Origin: Streptomyces sp. NBC_01775
GTDB taxonomy: Bacteria > Actinomycetota > Actinomycetes > Streptomycetales > Streptomycetaceae
Assembly (NCBI RefSeq): GCF_035917675.1
Contig: NZ_CP109104.1
Coordinates: 6,262,001-6,326,000, forward strand
Direction: 5' to 3'
Length of the DNA: 64,000 nucleotides
A program made the translations under genes and the position numbers. Below, in pieces: positions 26,809-35,391 of the stretch (positions are counted from its first letter, which is position 1; every line of letters starts with the position of its first letter). The notes beneath the pieces were generated by a model that saw nothing but the letters and a program-made list of their open reading frames with translations, was not told the DNA's origin and did not search any database.

Positions 26809-29800
26809 ATGCTCGAACCAACTGAATCCAACGAGCCCGAGGCCGCAGCAGGAGACCCCATTTCCACGGGATCCGCGCAGACCGCAGGGTCAGTTCAAAC
26901 CCCAGGAGCCGCCGGCACCACGCCCAGCGACACCCTTCCCCCACGCCGCAGGCGCCGTGCGGCCAGCCGCCCGGCAGGCCCGCCCGTCGCTCCGGACGCC
27001 GGCGCGGCCGACGCCGGGACGCTCTCCGTACAGGACAGCGCCCAGCCGTCCGACCCGGACGCACAGCCCGCCGACGGCGCTGCCGAAAGCGCCCCCGGAA
27101 CGGGCAGCGGCCCCGCCCGGAGCGCGGGCACAGGGGAGACCGAGGCGCCCGCCGCCCGTACCCGCCGTCGCGCCACCCGCAAGGCGACAGCCCCGGCCGG
27201 GTCCCCGCCCCCGGCGGAGCCCGCAGCCCCCACCGAGGCTGCCGAGCCCGTTGCCCGGACCACAGAGACCGCTGGGGCCACAGAGCCCGCTGAGGGCGCC
27301 GGAGCCGGGGACACCGCTGGTGCGGTGACCACGCCCCCCGCCCGTAGCCGCCGCCGCGCCACTCGCGCCGTCTCCGCTCCGGAGGCCCAGGAGGGCGAGG
27401 CCGCGCAGTCGGCGTCCGCCGCGCAGGCCGACGCCGGTGAGGCCGAGGCCCCCGAACCGCAGGCCCGTACGCGCCGCCGCTCCACGCGCCGGACGGCCCC
27501 CACGTCGACGGACGCCGACGCCGCGGCCACCGCGGACACGGAGACGGGCGAGACGCCCGCTCCGGCGCCCGCCACCCGCTCGCGCCGCCGCACGGCCGCC
27601 GCCGAGGAGCCCGCCGTCGAGACCGCCGCGTCCGCCGGGACCGGTGGGGCCGCGGAGGGTGAGGCCGCTCCCAAGGCGCGCACGCGCCGCCGGGCGACCC
27701 GTACCGCTTCGGCACCCGAAGCCGGGGAGGCGGCACAGTCGCCCGAGACCGCCGGCGCCGAGGAGACGAAGGCCCCGAGCCAGGCGGAGGCCGCCGAGGC
27801 ACCCGCGGCCGAGCCCAAGACCCGTACCCGCCGCCGCGCCGCGCGGCCGGCTTCCGCCGCGCAGCCCGAGGCGTCCGAGACGGCTCCGGCGGCCGAGAGC
27901 GCCAAGACGTCGGCGACGTCCGACGACTCCGGCGACAGCGCGGCCACCACCGGCCAGGACGCCGCTGAGGCCACCGGCTCCGAGACCGCCGCCGGTGGCC
28001 GCAGCCGCCGCCGGTCGGCCCGTGCCGCCTCGGCGCCCGCCGAGGAGACCGCGCCCGCCGAGCAGGCCGAGGCCCCCGCGTCCCGTGCCGGCCGTCGCGG
28101 CGCCCGCAAGGCCGCCGAGACCGAGGCCTCGCAGGCCAAGGCCGATGAGACCTCCGCCACAGGTGCCGACGGGGCCGAGGCGCCTGCCGGGCGCCGCCGC
28201 AAGCGCAGCGCGCCGCCGATGGCGATGTTCCAGGCGCCGGTCTTCACCGAGCCCGCCTTCCAGACCCCGCAGAGCGCCGCTGCCGCCGCTGCCGCCGAGG
28301 CCGAGCGCCAGGCCGGAGCCGGTACGGACGACGAGCAGGACGACGAGGCCGGCCCGGACGCCGCACAGAGCGCGGCCGGCGCGGACAGCTTCGAGGGTGC
28401 TGAGGGCGAGAGTGGCGGTGCCTCCCGTCGCCGTCGCCGCCGGCGCGACACCGCGGCCGGCTCCGGCTCCCGGGGCGCCGCCCGGAGCGAGCCCTCCTCC
28501 GAGGAGGAGGGCACGGCGCGCGACGAGAGCCGTGACGACGAGGGCCAGGACGACGACCACGAGGGTGACGAGCACGAAGGCGCCCAGTCCGGCGACCGGC
28601 CCGCCCGCCGTCGCCGCCGGGGTGGCCGCCGCCGCCGCAGGGGCGACAGCGCCGAGAACGGCGAGAGCGAGGAGCAGAGCTCCCGCTTCGAGGACGGCGA
28701 CGAGAGCCAGGACCGTCCCGAGCGTTCCGCGCGTCAGGACCGCCGCGACCGCCGCGAGTCCGCCGAATCCACCGACTCCGCCGACGGCGAGGAGGGGCTC
28801 GAGGCCGACGGCGGGGACGAGGAGGAGCACGGCGCGTCCGGCGGCAGCTCCAGCAGCAGTTCGCGCCGCCGCCGCAGGCGCCGTCGCCGCTCCGGTGACG
28901 CCGACGGGCAGCCCGCCGCGGAGGGCTCGGGCGGAGACGACCCCGAGCGCACCGTCGTCAAGATCCGCGAGCCCCGCAAGAAGAAGGACACCGAGTCCAC
29001 CTCCAACGACGAGGTGCAGGCCATCAAGGGCTCCACCCGGCTGGAGGCCAAGAAGCAGCGCCGGCGTGAGGGCCGCGAGCAGGGCCGCCGCCGGGTGCCG
29101 ATCATCACCGAGGCCGAGTTCCTGGCCCGCCGGGAGGCCGTCAAGCGGGAGATGATCGTCCGCCAGAGCGGTGAGCGCACCCAGATCGGCATCCTCGAGG
29201 ACGACGTCCTGGTCGAGCACTTCGTCAACAAGGAGCAGTCGACGTCGTACGTCGGCAACGTCTACCTGGGCAAGGTGCAAAACGTCCTGCCGTCGATGGA
29301 GGCCGCATTCGTCGACATCGGCAAGGGCCGCAACGCCGTGCTGTACGCGGGCGAGGTCAACTTCGAGGCGCTGGGCATGGCCAACGGCCCGCGGCGCATC
29401 GAGACCGCGCTCAAGTCGGGCCAGTCGGTGCTCGTGCAGGTCACCAAGGACCCGATCGGGCACAAGGGCGCGCGGCTGACCAGCCAGGTCTCCCTGCCCG
29501 GGCGCTACCTCGTCTACGTGCCCGAGGGCTCGATGACGGGCATCAGCCGCAAGCTCCCGGACACCGAGCGCTCGCGCCTGAAGCAGATCCTCAAGAAGGT
29601 CGTCCCCGAGAACGCGGGGGTTATCGTCCGCACGGCCGCCGAGGGCGCCAGCGAGGACGAGCTGCGCCGCGACGTGGAGCGCCTTCAGTCGCAGTGGGAG
29701 GACATCCAGAAGAAGTCCCAGAAGGGCGGCAACGCGCCCACGCTGCTGTACGGCGAGCCGGACATGACCGTCCGCGTCGTGCGCGACATCTTCAACGAGG

Positions 29801-31368
29801 ACTTCTCCAAGGTCATCGTCAGCGGCGACGGCGCGTGGGACACGATCCAGGGCTACGTCTCGCACGTCGCGCCCGATCTGACCGACCGGCTCCAGAGGTG
29901 GACCTCGGACGTCGACGTCTTCGCGACGTACCGCATCGACGAGCAGCTGATGAAGGCGCTCGACCGCAAGGTCTGGCTGCCCAGTGGCGGTTCGCTGGTG
30001 ATCGACAGGACCGAGGCGATGATCGTCGTCGACGTCAACACCGGCAAGTTCACCGGCCAGGGCGGCAACCTGGAGGAGACGGTCACCAGGAACAACCTGG
30101 AGGCGGCCGAGGAGATCGTGCGTCAGCTGCGGCTGCGCGACCTCGGCGGCATCATCGTGATCGACTTCATCGACATGGTCCTGGAGTCCAACCGCGACCT
30201 GGTGCTGCGCCGCCTGCTGGAGTGCCTGGGCCGCGACCGTACGAAGCACCAGGTGGCGGAGGTCACCTCGCTGGGCCTGGTGCAGATGACCCGTAAGCGG
30301 GTCGGGCAGGGGCTGCTGGAGTCCTTCTCCGAGTCCTGTGTGCACTGCAACGGGCGCGGCGTGATCGTCCACATGGAACAGCCCGCCGCCGTCGGCAGCG
30401 GCAAGAAGAGCAAGAAGAAGGGCAAGGGCGGCGGCCAGCAGGCGCAGCCCGAGCCCGCGCGGGCCGAGCCGGAGGTCGAGCCCTCGCCGGCGACGGCGCC
30501 TGCCGCTGTCGCGGTGGAGCCGGCCGACGAGCTGGCCGGGGCCGGCTCCATCGCGGGGACGGCGCCCGAGCCGGTCGAGTTCGTGCCGGACGAGGATCTG
30601 TTCAGTAGTGCGGCCGAGGCGGAGGCCGCCGCCTCCTCGCGCGGTCGCGGACGGCGGCGCGGGAGCCGGAAGGCCAGCGCGCCCGCCGGGTCCCCGAAGC
30701 CGGCCGCCGCGGAGGCGGCCGAGGTCGTCGAGCCCGCCGTGCCGGAGCCCGCCGCCGCGCCGGTGAGCACCGAGCCCCCGGCCGCTTCGTCGGACACGGA
30801 GGGCGCCGAGAGCGCCGAGCCCCCGGCGCAGCCTGTCAAGGAGGCCAGGCCGCGGCGCCGGGCCACCCGGAAGGCCACCGCTCCGGCCGGTTCGCCCACC
30901 ACGAGCGAGGATGCCGCTGCCGTGACGGTCGTCACAGCAGAGGAAGCCCCGGCTTCCCCGGCTCCCGCGGAGGAGGTCGCCGCCACGGCGGCGGCCGAGT
31001 CCGGGCCCGAGGCCGCAGCCAAGCCGCGCAGGCGGGCGACCCGCAAGGTCACGGCGCCCGCCGGACCTCCCGCCGGTGGCGAGGAGGCCGCCGGTGAGGG
31101 TGCTGGTGAGGCAGGGGCGGCGGAGGCCGCGGAACCGGCGGCTCCGGCGAAGAAGGCCGCCAAGACGGCGGCGAAGACGGCGGCGAAGAAGTCCGCCGCG
31201 AAGAAGGCCGCGGTCAAGAAGTCGGCTGCCAAGAAGACGCCGGCGAAGAAGTCCGCCGCGAAGAAGACGACGGCGAAGAAGGCCGCGGCGTCCAAGGCGT
31301 CGAAGAAGACGGCCGCCGCCGAGCAGGAGGGGGCACCCTCCGTCTCGGCCGCCGCTTCCGAGGACTGA
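26809..31368 (+). CDS. rne: ribonuclease E/G with extended arginine-rich N-terminus
   Basis: The 1519-aa endonuclease processes rRNA and decays mRNA. The S1 and catalytic core is central, from about residue 760. The metal ligands Asp1075 (VVDVNTG) and Asp1119 (VIDFIDM) match E. coli D303 and D346, and Cys1177 and Cys1180 (CVHC) form the zinc link. About 700 N-terminal residues are Ala/Glu/Arg-rich, with at least ten RTRRRATRTASAP-like units. Two such units recur in the C-terminal 370 residues, which end in a histone H1-like Lys/Ala tail. GGGAG precedes the ATG. The flanks are likely protein- and RNA-binding scaffolds. Confidence 0.95.
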   Translation: MLEPTESNEPEAAAGDPISTGSAQTAGSVQTPGAAGTTPSDTLPPRRRRRAASRPAGPPVAPDAGAADAGTLSVQDSAQPSDPDAQPADGAAESAPGTGSGPARSAGTGETEAPAARTRRRATRKATAPAGSPPPAEPAAPTEAAEPVARTTETAGATEPAEGAGAGDTAGAVTTPPARSRRRATRAVSAPEAQEGEAAQSASAAQADAGEAEAPEPQARTRRRSTRRTAPTSTDADAAATADTETGETPAPAPATRSRRRTAAAEEPAVETAASAGTGGAAEGEAAPKARTRRRATRTASAPEAGEAAQSPETAGAEETKAPSQAEAAEAPAAEPKTRTRRRAARPASAAQPEASETAPAAESAKTSATSDDSGDSAATTGQDAAEATGSETAAGGRSRRRSARAASAPAEETAPAEQAEAPASRAGRRGARKAAETEASQAKADETSATGADGAEAPAGRRRKRSAPPMAMFQAPVFTEPAFQTPQSAAAAAAAEAERQAGAGTDDEQDDEAGPDAAQSAAGADSFEGAEGESGGASRRRRRRRDTAAGSGSRGAARSEPSSEEEGTARDESRDDEGQDDDHEGDEHEGAQSGDRPARRRRRGGRRRRRGDSAENGESEEQSSRFEDGDESQDRPERSARQDRRDRRESAESTDSADGEEGLEADGGDEEEHGASGGSSSSSSRRRRRRRRRSGDADGQPAAEGSGGDDPERTVVKIREPRKKKDTESTSNDEVQAIKGSTRLEAKKQRRREGREQGRRRVPIITEAEFLARREAVKREMIVRQSGERTQIGILEDDVLVEHFVNKEQSTSYVGNVYLGKVQNVLPSMEAAFVDIGKGRNAVLYAGEVNFEALGMANGPRRIETALKSGQSVLVQVTKDPIGHKGARLTSQVSLPGRYLVYVPEGSMTGISRKLPDTERSRLKQILKKVVPENAGVIVRTAAEGASEDELRRDVERLQSQWEDIQKKSQKGGNAPTLLYGEPDMTVRVVRDIFNEDFSKVIVSGDGAWDTIQGYVSHVAPDLTDRLQRWTSDVDVFATYRIDEQLMKALDRKVWLPSGGSLVIDRTEAMIVVDVNTGKFTGQGGNLEETVTRNNLEAAEEIVRQLRLRDLGGIIVIDFIDMVLESNRDLVLRRLLECLGRDRTKHQVAEVTSLGLVQMTRKRVGQGLLESFSESCVHCNGRGVIVHMEQPAAVGSGKKSKKKGKGGGQQAQPEPARAEPEVEPSPATAPAAVAVEPADELAGAGSIAGTAPEPVEFVPDEDLFSSAAEAEAAASSRGRGRRRGSRKASAPAGSPKPAAAEAAEVVEPAVPEPAAAPVSTEPPAASSDTEGAESAEPPAQPVKEARPRRRATRKATAPAGSPTTSEDAAAVTVVTAEEAPASPAPAEEVAATAAAESGPEAAAKPRRRATRKVTAPAGPPAGGEEAAGEGAGEAGAAEAAEPAAPAKKAAKTAAKTAAKKSAAKKAAVKKSAAKKTPAKKSAAKKTTAKKAAASKASKKTAAAEQEGAPSVSAAASED

Positions 31369-31391
31369 CCGGCCGAGGACCGACCGGCGTG

Positions 31392-31427
31392 GGGGAGGGC
31401 GGGAGCCGCACGGCTCCCGCCCTCCCC
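31392..31427. terminator. 17-bp perfect hairpin after rne
   Basis: GGGGAGGGCGGGAGCCG (31392-31408) pairs with its exact complement at 31411-31427. It lies 23 bp past the rne stop and separates it from the rplU transcript. Confidence 0.9.
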
Positions 31428-31632
31428 GCTGTCCACCCTGGCGGCAGAGCGCTCCAGGGTGATGGGGTACCCTTGACCATCGGCGTGTTGTGACAGACGC
31501 GTCCGCTCCTGAGCAACTCCCTCCCGGTCCGCCGGGAGAGGCCGCTCAATCCTTCCGGATCAGATCCGCGCCCTCGTGTGCGGCCGGGCGGCTGGCATCA
31601 GGTGCTCCGAATCGAGTGAGAGAGAGTTCCGC

Positions 31633-31956
31633 GTGTACGCGATCGTGCGCACCGGCGGGCGCCAGCAGAAGGTTGCTGTTGGCGACGTCATCGAGGTTGA
31701 CCGTATTTCTGAGAGCAAGGTCGGCGACAGCGTCGAGCTCTCCACCCTGCTCGTTGTCGACGGTGACGCGGTCACCAGCGACCCCTGGGTCCTCGCGGGC
31801 GTGAAGGTCCAGGCCGAGGTGGTGGACCACCACAAGGGCGACAAGATCCGGATCCAGAAGTACAAGAACAAGACCGGGTACAAGAAGCGCATCGGCCACC
31901 GCCAGCTCCACACCGCGCTGAAGGTCACCGACATCCCCGCCCCGGCCAAGAAGTAA
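31633..31956 (+). CDS. rplU: 50S ribosomal protein L21
   Basis: The 107-aa protein starts [14 protein letters not shown] (GTG at 31633), the L21 N-terminal signature, and has [12 protein letters not shown] near its end. It binds 23S rRNA. A TANNNT box, TACCCT at 31468-31473, lies about 160 bp upstream, so the transcript may carry a leader. rpmA begins 13 nt after its stop. Confidence 0.97.
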   Translation: MYAIVRTGGRQQKVAVGDVIEVDRISESKVGDSVELSTLLVVDGDAVTSDPWVLAGVKVQAEVVDHHKGDKIRIQKYKNKTGYKKRIGHRQLHTALKVTDIPAPAKK

Positions 31957-31969
31957 GGACTGAGGAGAG

Positions 31970-32227
31970 ATGGCACACAAGAAGGGCGCATCGTCCACTC
32001 GGAACGGTCGCGACTCCAACGCGCAGTACCTCGGCGTGAAGCGCTTCGGCGGCCAGGTCGTCAACGCCGGCGAGATCATCGTCCGCCAGCGCGGCACCCA
32101 CTTCCACCCGGGCCAGGGCGTCGGCCGCGGCGGCGACGACACGCTGTTCGCGCTGGACGCCGGTGCGGTGCAGTTCGGCACCCACCGTGGCCGCAAGGTC
32201 GTGAACGTTCTTCCGGCCGCTGAGTAA
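31970..32227 (+). CDS. rpmA: 50S ribosomal protein L27
   Basis: The 85-aa protein [20 protein letters not shown] is a canonical L27, whose N-terminus reaches the peptidyl transferase centre. GGAGAG lies just upstream. It forms an operon with rplU, and obg follows after a 153-bp gap with a hairpin. Confidence 0.98.
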   Translation: MAHKKGASSTRNGRDSNAQYLGVKRFGGQVVNAGEIIVRQRGTHFHPGQGVGRGGDDTLFALDAGAVQFGTHRGRKVVNVLPAAE

Positions 32228-32257
32228 TCAGCTCCGGCAGGAACAAGCACCACTCCG

Positions 32258-32309
32258 AGGGCGGACCTCCGCTTCCGTACGGCGTACGTACGAGAAGCGG
32301 GTCCGCCCT
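32258..32309 (+). terminator. long hairpin between rpmA and obg
   Basis: AGGGCGGAC (32258-32266) pairs with GTCCGCCCT (32301-32309), and CCGCTTC, GTAC and their complements extend the stem inward. It probably ends or attenuates the rplU-rpmA transcript before obg. Confidence 0.65.
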
Positions 32310-32380
32310 TGGTGCGTTGGAATGCGAATCACAGGCACCACCCCGCACCACCTTCACCGAGCACGCCGGGAGGCACCCTC

Positions 32381-33820
32381 ATGACCACCTTCGTGGACCG
32401 CGTCGAGCTGCATGTCGCCGCGGGTAACGGTGGCCACGGCTGCGCCTCCGTGCACCGGGAGAAGTTCAAGCCGCTCGGCGGGCCCGACGGCGGCAACGGC
32501 GGGCGTGGCGGCGATGTCCTGTTCGTCGTCGACCCCGATGTGACGACGCTGCTCGACTACCACCACGGCCCGCAGCGCAAGGCCACCAACGGCAGGCCCG
32601 GCGAGGGCGGCCACCGCTCGGGCCAGGAAGGCAAGGACCTGGTCCTGCCCGTGCCCGACGGCACCGTCGTGCTGGACCGGCACGGCGAGGTGCTGGCCGA
32701 CATGGTCGGCGCGGGCACGACCTTCGTGGCGGGCCAGGGGGGCCGGGGCGGGCTCGGCAATGCCGCGCTGGCCTCCGCCCGGCGCAAGGCCCCCGGCTTC
32801 GCGCTGCTGGGCGAGCCGGGGCAGGCGCGGGACGTCGTGCTGGAGCTGAAGACGGTCGCCGACGTGGCGCTCGTGGGCTACCCCAGCGCGGGCAAGTCCT
32901 CGCTGATCTCGGTGCTCTCGGCGGCCAAGCCGAAGATCGCGGACTACCCCTTCACCACCCTGGTGCCGAACCTGGGCGTCGTCACCGCCGGCTCGACGGT
33001 CTACACGATGGCGGACGTGCCGGGTCTCATCCCCGGCGCGAGCGAGGGCCGGGGGCTCGGACTGGAGTTCCTGCGGCACGTGGAGCGCTGCTCCGTGCTG
33101 GTGCACGTGCTGGACTGCGCCACGCTGGAGACGGAGCGCGACCCCGCCTCGGACCTGGACGTCATCGAGGCCGAGCTGGCGCGCTACGGCGGCCTGGAGA
33201 ACCGGCCGCGCCTCGTCGTGCTCAACAAGACCGACATCCCCGAGGGCAAGGACCTCGCCGACATCATCCGCCCCGACCTCGAAGAGCGCGGCCTGCCCGT
33301 CTTCGAGGTCTCGGCCGTCTCCCGCCAGGGCCTCAAGGAACTGTCGTACGCCCTGGGCGGCCTGGTGGACGAGGCGCGTGCCGCGAAGCCCGCGCAGGAG
33401 TCGACCCGCGTGGTGATCCGGCCCAAGGCCGTGGATGATGCCGGGTTCAAGGTCACCCGCGAGGAGGAGGGCCTCTTCCGGGTGCGCGGTGAGAAGCCCG
33501 AGCGCTGGGTGCGCCAGACGGACTTCAACAACGACGAGGCCGTCGGCTACCTCGCCGACCGGCTGGCCCGCCTCGGTGTCGAGGAGGAGCTGCTCAAGGC
33601 GGGCGCCCGCGAGGGTGACGGCGTCGCCATCGGCGACGAGGACAACGCCGTCGTCTTCGACTGGGAGCCCACCATGGTCACCGGCGCCGAGATGCTCGGC
33701 CGCCGCGGTGAGGACCACCGCATGGACCTGCCGCGCCCCGCCGCCCAGCGCCGCCGCGACCACCAGGCGGAGCGCGACGAGGCGCTGGGCGAGTACCAGG
33801 ACTTCGACCCCTTCGAGTGA
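32381..33820 (+). CDS. obg: Obg family GTPase
   Basis: The 479-aa GTPase acts in 50S assembly and, in Streptomyces, in the onset of aerial growth and sporulation. It has the glycine-rich Obg fold (residues 1-160), G1 GYPSAGKSS at 166-174, G3 DVPG at 212-215, G4 NKTD near 286, and a C-terminal OCT domain of about 80 residues. GGGAGG lies upstream of the ATG at 32381. It follows L21 and L27, the usual bacterial order. Confidence 0.97.
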   Translation: MTTFVDRVELHVAAGNGGHGCASVHREKFKPLGGPDGGNGGRGGDVLFVVDPDVTTLLDYHHGPQRKATNGRPGEGGHRSGQEGKDLVLPVPDGTVVLDRHGEVLADMVGAGTTFVAGQGGRGGLGNAALASARRKAPGFALLGEPGQARDVVLELKTVADVALVGYPSAGKSSLISVLSAAKPKIADYPFTTLVPNLGVVTAGSTVYTMADVPGLIPGASEGRGLGLEFLRHVERCSVLVHVLDCATLETERDPASDLDVIEAELARYGGLENRPRLVVLNKTDIPEGKDLADIIRPDLEERGLPVFEVSAVSRQGLKELSYALGGLVDEARAAKPAQESTRVVIRPKAVDDAGFKVTREEEGLFRVRGEKPERWVRQTDFNNDEAVGYLADRLARLGVEEELLKAGAREGDGVAIGDEDNAVVFDWEPTMVTGAEMLGRRGEDHRMDLPRPAAQRRRDHQAERDEALGEYQDFDPFE

Positions 33821-33828
33821 TGCCTCTC

Positions 33829-33867
33829 GGCTGTCCCGGCCCGGGTCGGCCTCGGGCCGGGACAGCC
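33829..33867. terminator. 15-bp hairpin between convergent obg and the PLD gene
   Basis: GGCTGTCCCGGCCCG (33829-33843) pairs perfectly with CGGGCCGGGACAGCC (33853-33867), directly after both stop codons. Confidence 0.88.
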
Positions 33868-33871
33868 CGGC

Positions 33872-35122
33872 TCAGCGCTCGCGCTGGGGAGTGACGCCCT
33901 TGCAGCCGCCGGTGTTGTCGTCCGTTCCGGGCTTGGCCGAGGACTTCACCGAGCGGAAGCGGTCCAGATAGGTGTCGTGGACGGCGGAGTTGTCGACCTT
34001 CAGCAAGGCCTCGTCGTTCTTGCGGAGGGCCGGGCCCGAGTAGTTGTGGCTGCCCGTCCACACGACCTTGTTGACCGCGCCCGCGTAACGCCCGGAGATC
34101 ATCAGGGTCTTGGAGTGGATGACCTTCTGGGAGGTGCCGGGGTCGCCGTCGTCGTCGTAGTGCATGCAGCGCATGGCGGGGCCGCCCTTCTCGTGCAGGG
34201 TCTCCCAGGTGCCCGGCGAACCGCTGCTGGCCTTGCTGTCGGTCTCGGCGTAGACGATGTCCACCGCGCAGCCCTTCTTCTGGAGCGCGGCGAGCTTGTC
34301 GGCGACGCCCTGCCGGGTGAGCTTGAACATCGCCAGCCGCACGCTGGTGCGGTGGCTGCCGGACGCGTCGGACCAGCGGCAGGTGATGTTGTTGAGGATG
34401 CCGTGGACGGTGTCCGTCTTGTTGCCGCTGCCGGGGCGCGGGAAGAAGTAGCTGGTGTAGGGGGACGAGGCGGTGCGGGTGTAGCGCCAGTCCCGCCACT
34501 TCATGGCCGTGGCCTTCTTGAAGTAGCCGCTGTAAGCGTTGTAGGTGCCCGCCTGGGAGACGACCATCGTGTCGTTCCAGAACTTGGTGTAGCTGCCCGT
34601 CGACAGGTTCGAGGACGTTTGCAGCACGACGTTGTGTAAACCGCCCGAGTTCGAGAAGAGCCAGAATTTGTTGTGCGCGATCGAGGCGCCTTCCCCCGGA
34701 TCGCCCAAGCAGGACCTCTTCTTGGGGCAGAGGGCTACGTAGGAGCCCGCCTTGCGGTTGGTGCCGAGCGCGTCGCGCAGGATGGCGTAGGACGTGCTGG
34801 AGGGCATGGCGCTGACGCTGGTCTCGTCGAGCAGGACCTGGACGTTGACCTTGCGGGAGCTGGTGGTGTGCGCCGCGGCGAGCGCACGGGCCGTCTCCGC
34901 GTCCCAGAAGTGGTAGACGGCGACCTTGATGGTGGAGCGGGGCGCCGCGGCCTTGATCCGGGCGAGGATGTCGCTGCGGATGGCGCGTTGCTGGGCCGTG
35001 GTGCCGTTCGGGTTGTTGAAGACTGGGCCCGTTCCCAGTGGGGCTGCCGTGGCGTGCGGGGCGGTGCCCAGATGGAGCCCCGCGGTGAGAAGCAGGGCGA
35101 GCGGTGTGGCAGCGGACCTCAC
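33872..35122 (-). CDS. secreted phospholipase D-like protein
   Basis: The 416-aa product has a signal peptide (about residues 1-28, ending ATAAP). The two halves each contain a PLD-type HxK site: AHNKFWLFSN near residue 150 and VIHSKTLMISGR near 330. The downstream Asp of the textbook HxK(x4)D is not obvious in either, so activity is uncertain. Several cysteines suggest disulfides. GTG at 35122 is chosen because GGAGGG lies 6 nt upstream. It could be a phospholipase, a nuclease or an inactive relative; family placement is good, function is not known. Confidence 0.8.
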   Translation of the reverse strand: MRSAATPLALLLTAGLHLGTAPHATAAPLGTGPVFNNPNGTTAQQRAIRSDILARIKAAAPRSTIKVAVYHFWDAETARALAAAHTTSSRKVNVQVLLDETSVSAMPSSTSYAILRDALGTNRKAGSYVALCPKKRSCLGDPGEGASIAHNKFWLFSNSGGLHNVVLQTSSNLSTGSYTKFWNDTMVVSQAGTYNAYSGYFKKATAMKWRDWRYTRTASSPYTSYFFPRPGSGNKTDTVHGILNNITCRWSDASGSHRTSVRLAMFKLTRQGVADKLAALQKKGCAVDIVYAETDSKASSGSPGTWETLHEKGGPAMRCMHYDDDGDPGTSQKVIHSKTLMISGRYAGAVNKVVWTGSHNYSGPALRKNDEALLKVDNSAVHDTYLDRFRSVKSSAKPGTDDNTGGCKGVTPQRER

Positions 35123-35249
35123 GGGCGTCCCTCCAGACAGACGGTGCGAGCCGACTCGTCTGTGAGCGTAGGGACGGGAGAGCACCCGTCATAGAACGCC
35201 TTCCGGATGCCCCGGGACGGGTGGGACAGGTGGGACGTACGCACACGGA

Positions 35250-35283
35250 AGGGCCCCGAGAGGCGATTGCCTCCCGGGGCCCT
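35250..35283 (-). terminator. hairpin downstream of the TagF-like gene
   Basis: AGGGCCCCG (35250-35258) pairs with CGGGGCCCT (35275-35283), and AGGC/GCCT extends the stem with one mismatch. It is about 110 bp past the minus-strand stop at 35392. Confidence 0.75.
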
Positions 35284-35391
35284 GCACCCTGTTGTGCTCC
35301 CGTGCGCCGGGTTGTGCCGCGTGCGCCGCCCGTGACCGAGGTGTCAGCTGCGGGAGACGCCCGAAAGAGGGACGTGGCGGCCCCGTGCGCC

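Noticed and set aside
28000..29000. CRISPR-like repeat pattern in rne
   Set aside because: The periodicity is from repeated arginine-rich codons in a reading frame, with variable unit length and no spacers.
26890..30372. Open frame of about 1,160 codons opposite rne
   Set aside because: Antisense of a repetitive Ala/Arg-rich gene; the apparent protein is Gly/Leu/Arg-rich with no motif.
33678..35246. Open frame in another minus-strand register over the PLD-like gene
   Set aside because: The PLD register has a signal peptide, HxK motifs and a ribosome binding site; the other register has none.
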